NCBI GenBank assembly: GCA_030690545.1
Contig: JAUYGN010000010.1
Coordinates: 1-64,000, forward strand
Origin: Solirubrobacteraceae bacterium
Lineage (GTDB): Bacteria; Actinomycetota; Thermoleophilia; Solirubrobacterales; Solirubrobacteraceae
Length of the DNA stretch: 64,000 nt
Direction: 5' to 3'
How positions within the stretch are numbered: position 1 is the first letter of the stretch; each line of letters opens with the position of its first letter. Position numbers and translations under genes: made by a program. A model generated the notes under the pieces. It was not told the origin of the DNA. It searched no databases and saw nothing but the letters and a program-made list of their open reading frames with translations. This document shows positions 22,094-30,840 of the stretch, one piece after another.

Positions 22094-23905
22094 ATGTCTG
22101 AATCTCCGACGACGGAGCTGACAGCGCAACCCGAGCCCGATGACGGAGCGGCGGCGCAAGCGCTCCCGACGGTCGCGGGCACGCCCGTGCCGCCGGAGCC
22201 TGCGACGTCCGAGGAGGATCCGCGGCCGGAGCTCTTCGGCGAGCGGCTCGTCCGGCGAGGCCTGATCACGCAGACGCAGCTCGGCGAGGTCCTGCTGCAG
22301 CAGGAGGCGTCCGGCAAGCGGATCGGCAACCTGCTCGTCGAGCTCGGCGCGCTCGACGATCGCGACCTCGCCGTCGAGCTCGGCGACATCTTCGGCCTGC
22401 CGCTCGTCGATCTCCGGGCGGAGCAGCCCGAGCAGCCCGCGCTCCAGACGATCCCGGAGGGCGTCGCCCGCTCGAGCGTCGTGCTGCCGCTGCGCCTGGC
22501 CGGCGAGGCGCTCGAGATCGCCGTCGCCGACCCGCTCGACGAGCCTGGCATCGACGCCGTCGAGTCAGCTGCCGGCCGCGAGGTGCGTCTGCTCGTCGCG
22601 CCGGCGTCGGAGATCCTGCGCGCGATCCAGACGTCCTACCGCTCGCTGACCGACGTCGACCGCCTCGTCGATGCGTTCGAGGCGGTCGACGCGCTACGCA
22701 GCTCGGCTGCGGCCATCACCGCGGACGAGGGTGACGACGCACCGATCGTGCGGCTCGTGACCCAGGTCATCACGCAGGGCCTGCGCGACCGTGCCTCCGA
22801 CGTGCACATCGAGCCGCAGAACGACCGCGTCCGGGTTCGCTTCAGGATCGACGGCGCGCTGCACGACGTGCTCGCGCTGCCGGCCTCGATGGCGTCCGCG
22901 CTCGTCAGCCGCCTGAAGATCATGGCGGCGATGAACATCGCCGACCGGCGCCGCTCGCAGGATGGCCAGATCGCGATGACCGTCGACGACCGCGAGATCG
23001 ACGTCCGCGTCAACACCTGCCCCACGGTGTGGGGCGAGAAGGCGGTCCTGCGGCTGCTCGATCGCACACGCGTCCTCTACCGGCTCGACGACCTCGGCAT
23101 GCGCCCCGAGACGCACGCCGCGTTCACGCAGCTCGTCCGCGCGCCGTTCGGGATGGTCGTCTGCGCCGGGCCGACCGGTAGCGGCAAGACGACGACGCTG
23201 TACGCGACGCTCGCCGAGGTCAACCAGACCGAGCGCAACGTCACGACGATCGAGGATCCCGTCGAGTACGTCTTCCCGTCGCTGACGCAGATCCCGATCA
23301 ACGAGCAGGCCGGGTTGACGTTCGCCACCGGCCTGCGCGCGATCCTGCGCCAGGATCCCGACGTGATCCTCGTCGGTGAGATCCGCGACGCCGACACCGC
23401 GCGAATCGCGATCGAGTCGGCGCTCACCGGCCACCTCGTGCTCTCGTCGCTGCACGCGACCGATGCCTGCGCCGCCCTGCAACGCCTCGTCGACATGGGC
23501 ATCGAGCCGTTCCTCGTGACCTCGACGGTGACCGGGATGGCGAGCCAGCGACTCATCCGCCGCGTCTGCGACGAGTGCCGGGTCGAGATCGAGCCGAAGG
23601 TCGACGAGGTGGCGTTCTACCGCGAGCACGCAGCCCCCGGCGCCCCGCCGCTGGGACGCGTGTGGGAGGGCGAGGGCTGCAACTTCTGCTCGCAGACGGG
23701 CTATCGCGATCGCGTCGGCGTCTTCGAGCTCGTCCGCATGACAGAGTCGATCAAGCGGCTCATCGTCGAAGGCGCGTCGGTCGAGGAGCTGCGCGCCGCC
23801 GCGCAGCGCGACGGCACCCGCTCGCTGTTGCAGGAGGCACTCGGGCTCGTCCAGGCCGGTGTGACGACGAACGCAGAGGTCGTGCGCAGTGTCTACGGCG
23901 GTTGA
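22094..23905 (+). CDS. pilB: Pilus assembly ATPase PilB
   Basis: 603-residue GspE/PilB ATPase that powers pilus extension at the inner membrane. An N-terminal MshEN-like domain (GERLVRRGLITQTQLGEVLL, about 47-100; a domain that can bind c-di-GMP in relatives) precedes the ATPase core: Walker A GPTGSGKTT (about 358), IEDPVEYVFPSLTQ, Walker B DPDVILVGEIRD, His box LSSLHATDA. The zinc-binding tetracysteine is present as CDEC and CNFC. ATG 22094 is chosen because GGAGG lies eight bases upstream. First gene of a run of seven overlapping genes to 29926. Confidence 0.95.
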   Translation: MSESPTTELTAQPEPDDGAAAQALPTVAGTPVPPEPATSEEDPRPELFGERLVRRGLITQTQLGEVLLQQEASGKRIGNLLVELGALDDRDLAVELGDIFGLPLVDLRAEQPEQPALQTIPEGVARSSVVLPLRLAGEALEIAVADPLDEPGIDAVESAAGREVRLLVAPASEILRAIQTSYRSLTDVDRLVDAFEAVDALRSSAAAITADEGDDAPIVRLVTQVITQGLRDRASDVHIEPQNDRVRVRFRIDGALHDVLALPASMASALVSRLKIMAAMNIADRRRSQDGQIAMTVDDREIDVRVNTCPTVWGEKAVLRLLDRTRVLYRLDDLGMRPETHAAFTQLVRAPFGMVVCAGPTGSGKTTTLYATLAEVNQTERNVTTIEDPVEYVFPSLTQIPINEQAGLTFATGLRAILRQDPDVILVGEIRDADTARIAIESALTGHLVLSSLHATDACAALQRLVDMGIEPFLVTSTVTGMASQRLIRRVCDECRVEIEPKVDEVAFYREHAAPGAPPLGRVWEGEGCNFCSQTGYRDRVGVFELVRMTESIKRLIVEGASVEELRAAAQRDGTRSLLQEALGLVQAGVTTNAEVVRSVYGG

Positions 23906-25001
23906 GCCGACGCTGGCCGAGCGCGGCCGCGGCATCCTGCAGATCGAGCTGACGCCGAAGAAGGTCAAGCCGGTCCACCTCATGAACTTCTGCCGGTACC
24001 TGTCGGTGTTCCTGACGGCCGGCATCCCGATCCTCGACGCCCTGGCGATCATCGAGGTCGACACGCCCGACAAGAAGCTCAAGCAGGTGATCCGAGAGAT
24101 CTCCGCTGCCCTGCGCCAGGGCGACAACCTCGCCACCGCGGTCGCGGTGCACGGTGGGTCGCTGCCGAACTTCTTCGTCAGCATGGTGACCGCCGCCGAG
24201 GAGACGGGGCAGATCGCAGCCGTCCTCGGCCAGATCGCCGTCTACATCGAGCGCGACATCGAAGCACGCCGGAAGTTCAAGAGCGCGCTGACCTATCCAT
24301 CGGTCGTCGTCGGGATGTCGCTGGTCGCGGTGGTCGTCCTCGTGACCTTCGTACTGCCGCGCTTCGTGACGTTCTTCAAGGACTTCGGCGCAGAGCTGCC
24401 GCTCCCGACCAGGATTCTCGTCGCCGTCAGCGAGTTCGTCGCCGGCTTCGGGCTGTTCGTGCTGGTGGGCCTCGTGCTGGTCGGGCTCACGCTCGTGTTC
24501 GGGACGGTGCGGGGAAAGGGCCGCCTGCTGCGCGACCGCGCGATCCTTCGCATGCCGCTGTCGGGGAAGGTGATCCGCTTCGCCGTCGTCGAGCGCTTCT
24601 GCCGCGTGCTGAGCTCGATGGTCCAGGCCGGCGTGCCGCTGCCCGTGGCGCTCGACCTCGCCGCGACCGGTGCGAGCAACCGGGCGTTCGCCGAGAAGCT
24701 GCGCCTGGCGCGCCGCGAGATGATCGAGGGCCAAGGGCTCTCCGGGCCGCTTGCCGCAACCGGCATGTTCCCCGTGGCCGCCGTGCAGATGATGCGCGTC
24801 GGGGAGGAGACCGGCACGCTCGAGGAGCGCCTGTCGGAGATCTCGAGCTTCTACGGCAAGGAGGTCGAGCACCGGCTCAAGCGGCTCACCGACCTGCTCG
24901 AGCCTGCGGCCGTCGTCTTCGTCGGCCTGCTCGTCGGCTTCGTCGCGGTGGCGATCGTGTCGGCGATCTACGGCGTCTTCCAGGGGACGAACCTGAAGTG
25001 A
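23889..25001 (+). CDS. pilC: Pilus inner-membrane platform protein PilC
   Basis: 370 residues of the GspF/PilC family: two repeated helical cytoplasmic domains (LMNFCRYLSVFLTAGIPILD about 32; IRFAVVERFCRVLSSMVQAG about 230) and three membrane segments, ending VGFVAVAIVSAIYGVFQ. It connects PilB/PilT rotation to pilin insertion. The GTG start overlaps pilB by 17 bases and the stop overlaps the next gene (GTGA). Confidence 0.95.
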   Translation: MSTAVEPTLAERGRGILQIELTPKKVKPVHLMNFCRYLSVFLTAGIPILDALAIIEVDTPDKKLKQVIREISAALRQGDNLATAVAVHGGSLPNFFVSMVTAAEETGQIAAVLGQIAVYIERDIEARRKFKSALTYPSVVVGMSLVAVVVLVTFVLPRFVTFFKDFGAELPLPTRILVAVSEFVAGFGLFVLVGLVLVGLTLVFGTVRGKGRLLRDRAILRMPLSGKVIRFAVVERFCRVLSSMVQAGVPLPVALDLAATGASNRAFAEKLRLARREMIEGQGLSGPLAATGMFPVAAVQMMRVGEETGTLEERLSEISSFYGKEVEHRLKRLTDLLEPAAVVFVGLLVGFVAVAIVSAIYGVFQGTNLK

Positions 25002-26563
25002 GCCCTGCCCCGTTCACTTCGCAGGACCTGCACGTGGTCGGGCACGCCGCGGGGCCGTCGCAGCGCGCCGACGAGTCGGGCGAGACGCTGATCGAGCTCA
25101 TCATCGCGGTGTCGATCATGTCGATCACGATCGTCGCGATCGTCGCCGCACTCGCTGCGGCGGTTGCGAACGCGACGCGACAGCGGGCCGACGCGCAGGG
25201 CCAGGCGGTCCTCACGACGCTCGGCGAATGGACGCGAGATGCCGACTTCATCCCCTGCGCGACCCCGGGCGAGTACAACGCGCTTCCTGGCAGGCCGCCG
25301 GCGCCCGAGGGCTTCGGCGTGCGGGTGACGCGCGTTGCGTCGTGGGACGGGGCCGGCTATCTGGCGGGTGCTGTGCTGAGCGCCGACGCCGGTGCCGGCG
25401 CGGGCACGATCGAGGTCGACGACGTCGCCGGGCTGCCGGCCGCGCCGTTCGACGTCCGCGTCGGTCCCGTGGAGGGCCCGCAGGAGCCGGAGTCGCTGCG
25501 GGTGACGGTCGTCGACGCCGCAGCGGGGACGCTGACGGTCGACGCCGACCCGGAGACGGGCGACCCCGAACCGACCGCGGTCGACCACGCCGAGGGCGAC
25601 GCCGTCTCGGTCTGCTCCTCGCCGGATCCGGACGGCGACGGCGTCGTCGCGGGGACCACGTACCAGGCACAGCTTCTCACGCTCGGCGTCACCGGGCCGG
25701 GCATTCCGCTCGGCGACGGCACGCAGCCCTACGAGGCGACGGCGACCGTCGCCAAGCGCGGCCCGCTCATCATCCCGACGCTCACGGCGACCGCGCACGC
25801 GCCGCTTGCGAGCGACGCGGACGCGTGCGCAGATCCCGGGCCCGCGCCGGATCCCCCGCCGCCCGACCCGCCGGCCGGCAGGCCGCTCTGGATCTGCAGC
25901 ACCGCGTCCCTCGCCACGCCGGTCACGGGCGCGTCCCCGGGCGGCGCGGTGACGTTCGCGCTCTACGGCCCCGGCGCCTACGACGAGCAGACGGGCGCCT
26001 GCGCGGGCGATGCGGTCAGCCTGACCGGTCCGCCGCCGACCGTCGACATCGTCGATCCCGGCAGGATCGACTCCGGCACGTTCACGTTCACGCCGGAGAC
26101 GCCGGGGACCTATCGCTGGAGCGTGTCGTACCGCGGCGATGAGGCCCACGAGGGGGCGACGGTCGCCTGCGGCGCCGCCGGGCAGAGCTTCGACGTCGCG
26201 CAGGCCGAGCCGACGCTGACGGCGGTCGCGCCCGTCGCGGGCGAGGATCCGCCGCCCGCGACGATCGCGGTGGGGGGCGTCGCCGTCGCGAACCTCGCGG
26301 ACAGCGTGAGTCCGAATCCCGACGCACCGCAGCCGATCGAGTTCGCGCTCTACGGAGCAGAGGACGACGACTGCTCGGCGACGGATCCAGAGCCGGCGCC
26401 GACGATCGTGCCGAGCACCGAGCCCGCGGCGATCGACGACGACTATCAGGCCGAGCTGTTCGCGACGCCCGGATCGTTTCATTGGCAGGCGACCTACCTC
26501 GCGAACGCGAACAACGCGGAGGCGAAGACCGCGTGCGTCCCGGTCACGGTGACCGAGCCATGA
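24998..26563 (+). CDS. Large minor pilin with Ig-like segments
   Basis: 521 residues. The N-terminus carries a pilin-type helix GETLIELIIAVSIMSITIVA (about 28-47) with Glu at the expected place; its leader is longer than usual. Then about 470 residues of acidic beta-rich sequence with a LPAAPFDVRVGP/TLTVDADPETG module like those of the next gene, and two Ig-like stretches (GTYRWSVSYRGDEAHEGATV, FHWQATYLANANNAEAKTAC). Probably a tip or adhesion subunit. It overlaps pilC and the following minor pilin by 4 bases each. Confidence 0.8.
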   Translation: MSPAPFTSQDLHVVGHAAGPSQRADESGETLIELIIAVSIMSITIVAIVAALAAAVANATRQRADAQGQAVLTTLGEWTRDADFIPCATPGEYNALPGRPPAPEGFGVRVTRVASWDGAGYLAGAVLSADAGAGAGTIEVDDVAGLPAAPFDVRVGPVEGPQEPESLRVTVVDAAAGTLTVDADPETGDPEPTAVDHAEGDAVSVCSSPDPDGDGVVAGTTYQAQLLTLGVTGPGIPLGDGTQPYEATATVAKRGPLIIPTLTATAHAPLASDADACADPGPAPDPPPPDPPAGRPLWICSTASLATPVTGASPGGAVTFALYGPGAYDEQTGACAGDAVSLTGPPPTVDIVDPGRIDSGTFTFTPETPGTYRWSVSYRGDEAHEGATVACGAAGQSFDVAQAEPTLTAVAPVAGEDPPPATIAVGGVAVANLADSVSPNPDAPQPIEFALYGAEDDDCSATDPEPAPTIVPSTEPAAIDDDYQAELFATPGSFHWQATYLANANNAEAKTACVPVTVTEP

Positions 26564-28242
26564 GTCGCACGCGCGAGGCCGGCTTCACCCTCCCCGAGCT
26601 GCTGATCGCGGTCACGCTTCTGGCAATCGTCATCGGCGTGCTCAGCCAGGCCGTCATCGTCGGCCTGAAGACGACGGCGGCGACCGCGACGACGCTGATC
26701 GGGGTCGCCGATTCGCGCGTGCTGAGCTCGCATCTCCAGACGGACGTCAAGCAGGCCGACACGCTCGGCACGACCGGTGGCCCGCCGTGCAGCTCGACGG
26801 CGCCCGAGCTCGCCTCGGCGACCCGCGTGCTGTGGACGCTCGGCGACGTGTCGCAGGACGGAACGCGGGTCGTCGCGGCGTACTTCGTCGTGCGCGTCCC
26901 CGCGGACCCCGGCGAGGGCACGTCCGCGCGCAGCGAGCTGCGCCGGCTCGCGTGCTCGCTCGACGGCGACGGTGCCGCGACGCCGACGGAGTCGCCCGGC
27001 ATCGTCGTGGCCAGCTGGCCCGGCCTCGCCGACGACCCGGTGATCGCGTGCGACGATCGTCCGCGCCCGCCCGGCGGCCGCACGGTGCTCGCCGAAGCGA
27101 TCGCCGCGGACGCGACGATCGTCGAGGTCGCCGGATCGATCCGGCTGCCGGAGTCCGGCCCCTACACGCTGTTCGTCGGCGATGAGCCGATGGAGGTCAC
27201 CGCCGGCTTCGGCACCGACGAGCTGACGGTGACCCGGACGACCCCCGAGGTCGGCCACGCGGGCGGCACGCCCGTGACCTGGGGTCCGCTGCTCGCGGCG
27301 GCGAGCGACGAATCCGAGACGACGCTGACGATCGCGAACCCCGGTGGGCTGCCCGCCGCGGACGAGCCCTACACGATCTTCGTCGGCGGCGAGCAGATGG
27401 AGGTCGCCGCGGGCTCCGGCGGCGGCACCCTGGACGTCGAGCGCTCGTCGGCGCCCGCGGCGCACCCGGCGGGCACGCCGATCTCGCTCGGTCCGGTCGT
27501 CCTCGGGGCACTCGGCGAGACGGACACGACGCTGACGGTGTCCGACGCGTCGAGCCTGCCCGCGCCCGAGCCGACGTACCGGATCGACGTCGGCGGCGAG
27601 GCGATGACGGTGACCGCCGTCGATGCTGCGACGAACGAGGTCACCGTCGAGGAGCGCCCGGCCGGCGTCGCGCATCCGCTCGGCGCTCCGCTGACCCATA
27701 CGCAATGCGGGGCGAGCGCGGATCGCTTCGCCTCGCCCGCGGTGGCGCTGCTGTTGGAGCAGATCGACGAGACGGAGACCGTCCTGGCGGTCGATGACGT
27801 CAGCGGACTGCCGGCGAGCCCGCCGCCGTACCGGATCTTCGTCGAGGACGAGCCGATGACGGTCGATTCCGTGGAGGACAACGAGCTGACGGTGACGCGC
27901 GGGACACCGCCCGCCGAGCACCCGGCCGGCGCCGCGGTCGTCTGGCGGCCGCGGATGCTGCGAACGCCGCTCGCCGCGGCGGGGACTCTGGTCTCGCTTG
28001 CGGATGCGACGGGCCTGCCGTCGTCCGGCCCGAGCTACCGGGTGTCGATCGGTGACGAGTCCCTGCGGGTGACGGGCGGGTTCGGCACGCTGGATCTCCA
28101 GGTCAGCCGGTCGTCCGGCGCGGCCCACCTCGCTGGCACGCCCGTCGAGTGGGTGCCCGGCTCGATCGCCGTGCGGGTTCCGGCGTCCGGCGCGGTGGGC
28201 TCCAAGCCGTACGGCCTGCTCGTGACACGGAGGTCGACGTGA
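26560..28242 (+). CDS. Minor pilin with five tandem beta modules
   Basis: 560 residues. Class III signal EAG|FTLPELLIAVTLLAIVIG, a pilin-like domain to about residue 165, then roughly five repeats of 70-85 residues with the pattern LP-x-YxIFVGxExMxV, then TLxVxR, then AHxAGTPV (for example PYTLFVGDEPMEV, PYTIFVGGEQMEV, TYRIDVGGEAMTV, PYRIFVEDEPMTV). Similar modules occur in phage tail and actinobacterial surface proteins. The long repeat array should extend from the pilus surface or tip. ATGA overlap with the gene before, TGATG with the gene after. Confidence 0.8.
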   Translation: MSRTREAGFTLPELLIAVTLLAIVIGVLSQAVIVGLKTTAATATTLIGVADSRVLSSHLQTDVKQADTLGTTGGPPCSSTAPELASATRVLWTLGDVSQDGTRVVAAYFVVRVPADPGEGTSARSELRRLACSLDGDGAATPTESPGIVVASWPGLADDPVIACDDRPRPPGGRTVLAEAIAADATIVEVAGSIRLPESGPYTLFVGDEPMEVTAGFGTDELTVTRTTPEVGHAGGTPVTWGPLLAAASDESETTLTIANPGGLPAADEPYTIFVGGEQMEVAAGSGGGTLDVERSSAPAAHPAGTPISLGPVVLGALGETDTTLTVSDASSLPAPEPTYRIDVGGEAMTVTAVDAATNEVTVEERPAGVAHPLGAPLTHTQCGASADRFASPAVALLLEQIDETETVLAVDDVSGLPASPPPYRIFVEDEPMTVDSVEDNELTVTRGTPPAEHPAGAAVVWRPRMLRTPLAAAGTLVSLADATGLPSSGPSYRVSIGDESLRVTGGFGTLDLQVSRSSGAAHLAGTPVEWVPGSIAVRVPASGAVGSKPYGLLVTRRST

Positions 28243-28721
28243 TGCGCGCCCGCACGCTGCTCCGCGCGCGCATCGCGCCCGCGTCGAGCGAGAGTGGCGC
28301 ATCCTTGATCATCGCGCTCGCCTTCCTCACCCTCGTCGCGGTCGGTGCGCTCGCGCTCGCGAGCCTTGGCTTCACCTCGCAGAAGGCAGCCAACGTCCAC
28401 GCCGAAGGCGACCGCCTCGTCGGCGCGCTCGAGAGCGGCCTGCAGGGTGCGATCGAGGAGGTGCGGGTGCGCGAGCCGTTCGCCTGCCCGGCGACCGTCG
28501 CGCCTCCGCTGGTCGTCGACGGACACGCGGTCACGGTGGAATGCGACGCGGACGCGGACGCGACGCTGCGGCTCGTCGCCACGTCGGGCGCATGTCCGAT
28601 CCGGCCGTCGCGGACGCTCGAGGCGATCGTCACGTTCTCGACGATCGGGGACGGCGATGGCGCGCGGATCGCCCGCATCACCGCGTGGAGAACCATCCAA
28701 GACCCCTGCCCGACGCCATGA
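28242..28721 (+). CDS. PilX-like minor pilin component
   Basis: 159 residues with an N-terminal hydrophobic helix (ASLIIALAFLTLVAVGALAL, about 23-42) preceded by ESG, like PilX/GspK-type minor pilins that lack Glu5. It has two Cys pairs in a short C-terminal domain. ATG 28242 follows GGAGG and overlaps the previous stop (TGATG); the stop overlaps pilT (ATGA). Probably part of the pilus tip-initiation complex (inferred from position and size). Confidence 0.7.
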   Translation: MRARTLLRARIAPASSESGASLIIALAFLTLVAVGALALASLGFTSQKAANVHAEGDRLVGALESGLQGAIEEVRVREPFACPATVAPPLVVDGHAVTVECDADADATLRLVATSGACPIRPSRTLEAIVTFSTIGDGDGARIARITAWRTIQDPCPTP

Positions 28722-29926
28722 CCGAGCACGTCAACCGCATGCAGACCGACGGAGCCGAGCACACGCTGCACTCGGCCCAGAACGACGCTGGCGGAAGCCT
28801 GCTGACGAGCGCGCCGGTGCCGGCGCTGCTCGATGCCTGCCTCACCGCGCTCTGGGATCACGGCGGGACCGATCTCATCATCACCGCGGGCGCGCCGCCG
28901 CTACTGCGCATCGATGGCGAGATCCACCCGATGGAGGGCCGCCAGACGCTGACGTCCGCGGTGACGTCGAGTGTCATCCGCGAGCTGCTCGGCCCCGAGC
29001 TGACGGCGGTGTTCGAGCGCAACAAGCAGGCCGACTTCGCGTTCAGCTGGAGAGATCAGGCTCGGCTGCGCGGAAACGCGTTCATGCAGAAGGGCACGGC
29101 GGCGCTCGCGCTGCGCATGCTCACGCTGCAGATCCCGACGATGGACCAGCTCAACCTGCCCGCCACCGTTCAGGGCTGGACCGACCTGCCGCGCGGGCTC
29201 GTGCTCGTGACCGGCCCGACCGGCAGCGGCAAGTCGACGACGCTCGCCTCGATGCTCGACCACATCAACACCCACCAGGCGCGGCACATCGTCACGATCG
29301 AGGATCCGATCGAGTACTTCCATTTCCACAAGCGCGGCGCGGTGAACCAGCGCGAAGTGGGGCCCGACACCAACTCGTTCGCCGACGGCCTGCGCGCCGT
29401 CCTGCGCGAGGATCCCGACGTCCTGCTGATCGGCGAGATGCGCGACCCGGAGAGCATCCAGGCGGCGCTGACGATCGCCGAGACCGGCCATCTCGTGTTC
29501 GCGACGCTGCACACGAACGACACGGCGCAGACGTTCGACCGGATCGTCGACGTCTTCCCGGCCGAACGCCAGCCGCAGATCCGGCTGCAGCTCGCGCACA
29601 CGCTCGCCGGCGTGCTGCACCAGCTCCTGATCCCCCGCGTCGACGGTGGGCGGGTCGCGGCGTTCGACGTCCTCAACGCCACGCAGGCCGTGCGCAACCT
29701 CGTGCGCGAGGGCAAGACGCGCCAGATCCGCAACATCGTCGCGACCGGCCAGCGCGAGGGGATGCAGACGCTCGAGATGTCGCTCAGCGAGCTCGTCGTG
29801 GTCGGCGTCATCGGCTACGGGGAGGCGCTCGAGCACAGCCTCTACCCCGACGAGGTCGTTGCTCCGGCAGCGGCGGAGCCGGCGCTCGACGGAGGCGCTG
29901 CCGCAGCGCCGCCGGCCCGCGGCTGA
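28718..29926 (+). CDS. pilT: Pilus retraction ATPase PilT
   Basis: 402 residues. N-terminal PAS-like region (GGTDLIITAGAPPLLRIDGE about 46), Walker A GPTGSGKST (about 165), IEDPIEYFHFHKRGAVNQRE, Walker B DPDVLLIGEMRD, His box ATLHTNDTAQT and the C-terminal helices of PilT (AIRNLIREGK-type motif AVRNLVREGKTRQI). It powers pilus retraction, so this pilus should be dynamic (twitching or uptake) and not a fixed secretion pseudopilus. Confidence 0.95.
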   Translation: MTEHVNRMQTDGAEHTLHSAQNDAGGSLLTSAPVPALLDACLTALWDHGGTDLIITAGAPPLLRIDGEIHPMEGRQTLTSAVTSSVIRELLGPELTAVFERNKQADFAFSWRDQARLRGNAFMQKGTAALALRMLTLQIPTMDQLNLPATVQGWTDLPRGLVLVTGPTGSGKSTTLASMLDHINTHQARHIVTIEDPIEYFHFHKRGAVNQREVGPDTNSFADGLRAVLREDPDVLLIGEMRDPESIQAALTIAETGHLVFATLHTNDTAQTFDRIVDVFPAERQPQIRLQLAHTLAGVLHQLLIPRVDGGRVAAFDVLNATQAVRNLVREGKTRQIRNIVATGQREGMQTLEMSLSELVVVGVIGYGEALEHSLYPDEVVAPAAAEPALDGGAAAAPPARG

Positions 29927-29939
29927 AGCGCTCGGATCG

Positions 29940-30458
29940 ATGACCGCCAACAGTCCGCACGATCGCTTCCGACCGGTCCCGAAGCCGCCGCCGGGGTTCA
30001 GCGCAGTCGCCGCGCAGCCGGCCCCGCAGCGCGCCGCGATGGTCGCTGGCTCCGCGCGGCGCGCCGGGTTCTGGAGGCGATTCGTGGCGGCGCTCATCGA
30101 CCACACGCTCATCGTCGGACTGTCGCTGCCGTTGTTCGCGATCGACGCCGCGCTGTACTACGTCGTGGGCATCCTCGGCGGGATCGTGTACCTGACCGTC
30201 CTCGAAGGCGGTGCGAGAGGGCAGACGATCGGCAAGCGAGCGCTCGGCATCCGCGTCGTCAGCCACGCAGCCGGCGCGCCGATCGGCCGCGTCCGCGCGT
30301 TCATCCGCTACGTCGGCCGCTACGTGTCCTCGATCCTGCTGCTCGGCTACCTGTGGATGCTGTTCGACCGCGAGAAGCAGACCTGGCACGACAAGATGGC
30401 GGGCTCGATCGTGGTGCGGGCCGCCGACGCCTCGCCTTCCGGCCCGGTCGTCAGCTGA
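29940..30458 (+). CDS. RDD-family membrane protein
   Basis: 172 residues. After a Pro-rich N-terminal 40 residues comes the RDD domain: RRAGFWRRFVAALIDHTLIV (R and D motif residues), two to three membrane segments, GGARGQTIGKRALGIRVV and WHDKMAGSIVV near the end. Function of the family is poorly known (some are ion antiporters). It lies 13 bases after pilT and closes the pilB operon. Confidence 0.8.
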   Translation: MTANSPHDRFRPVPKPPPGFSAVAAQPAPQRAAMVAGSARRAGFWRRFVAALIDHTLIVGLSLPLFAIDAALYYVVGILGGIVYLTVLEGGARGQTIGKRALGIRVVSHAAGAPIGRVRAFIRYVGRYVSSILLLGYLWMLFDREKQTWHDKMAGSIVVRAADASPSGPVVS

Positions 30459-30677
30459 CGACGCCGCTCGTTCGGGCTCGGCACCCGACGCTCGGCAGCT
30501 CACGAACTCGGATGGTCCCGATAGCGCGACCGGCCGGGCCTGCGACCGGCTCGCCGTTCGCGTGGTGGCGTCAATCCAGCATCACTCATAAGCGAAGGCG
30601 CCGGGCACGGCGACCGGACAATCCAGAAGCCGTATCCGACAGAAGCGCAGTAGTAGTTGGGCGGCCCGCCGATTTCA

Positions 30678-30694
30678 TCTATGTATTACCTATG
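30678..30694 (+). promoter_or_regulatory. CCTA box 10, upstream of the FG-GAP/RTX gene
   Basis: TCTATGTATTACCTATG, located 8 bases upstream of a separate -35 element. In this copy the box is upstream of the promoter instead of inside it, so it may work by activation. The 30459-30840 interval otherwise holds only the promoter and leader. Confidence 0.55.
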
Positions 30695-30702
30695 GACATT
30701 TC

Positions 30703-30730
30703 TTGACTTGCTGCTGATCTAGCGCATAGT
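30703..30730 (+). promoter_or_regulatory. Promoter of the FG-GAP/RTX gene
   Basis: TTGACT (30703-30708), 16 bases, CATAGT (30725-30730), then a leader of about 100 bases ending in AGGGGG (30831-30836) before the start. Confidence 0.5.
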
Positions 30731-30840
30731 CTGGCGACCGTTCTCGGCGGCGGCGGGGAGGGCGGACGACGCGTGGTCCCGCCTGCCGGCGAGGTTGATC
30801 GAAGTCAGTTGCTAACCGTCGTTACACGACAGGGGGATGG

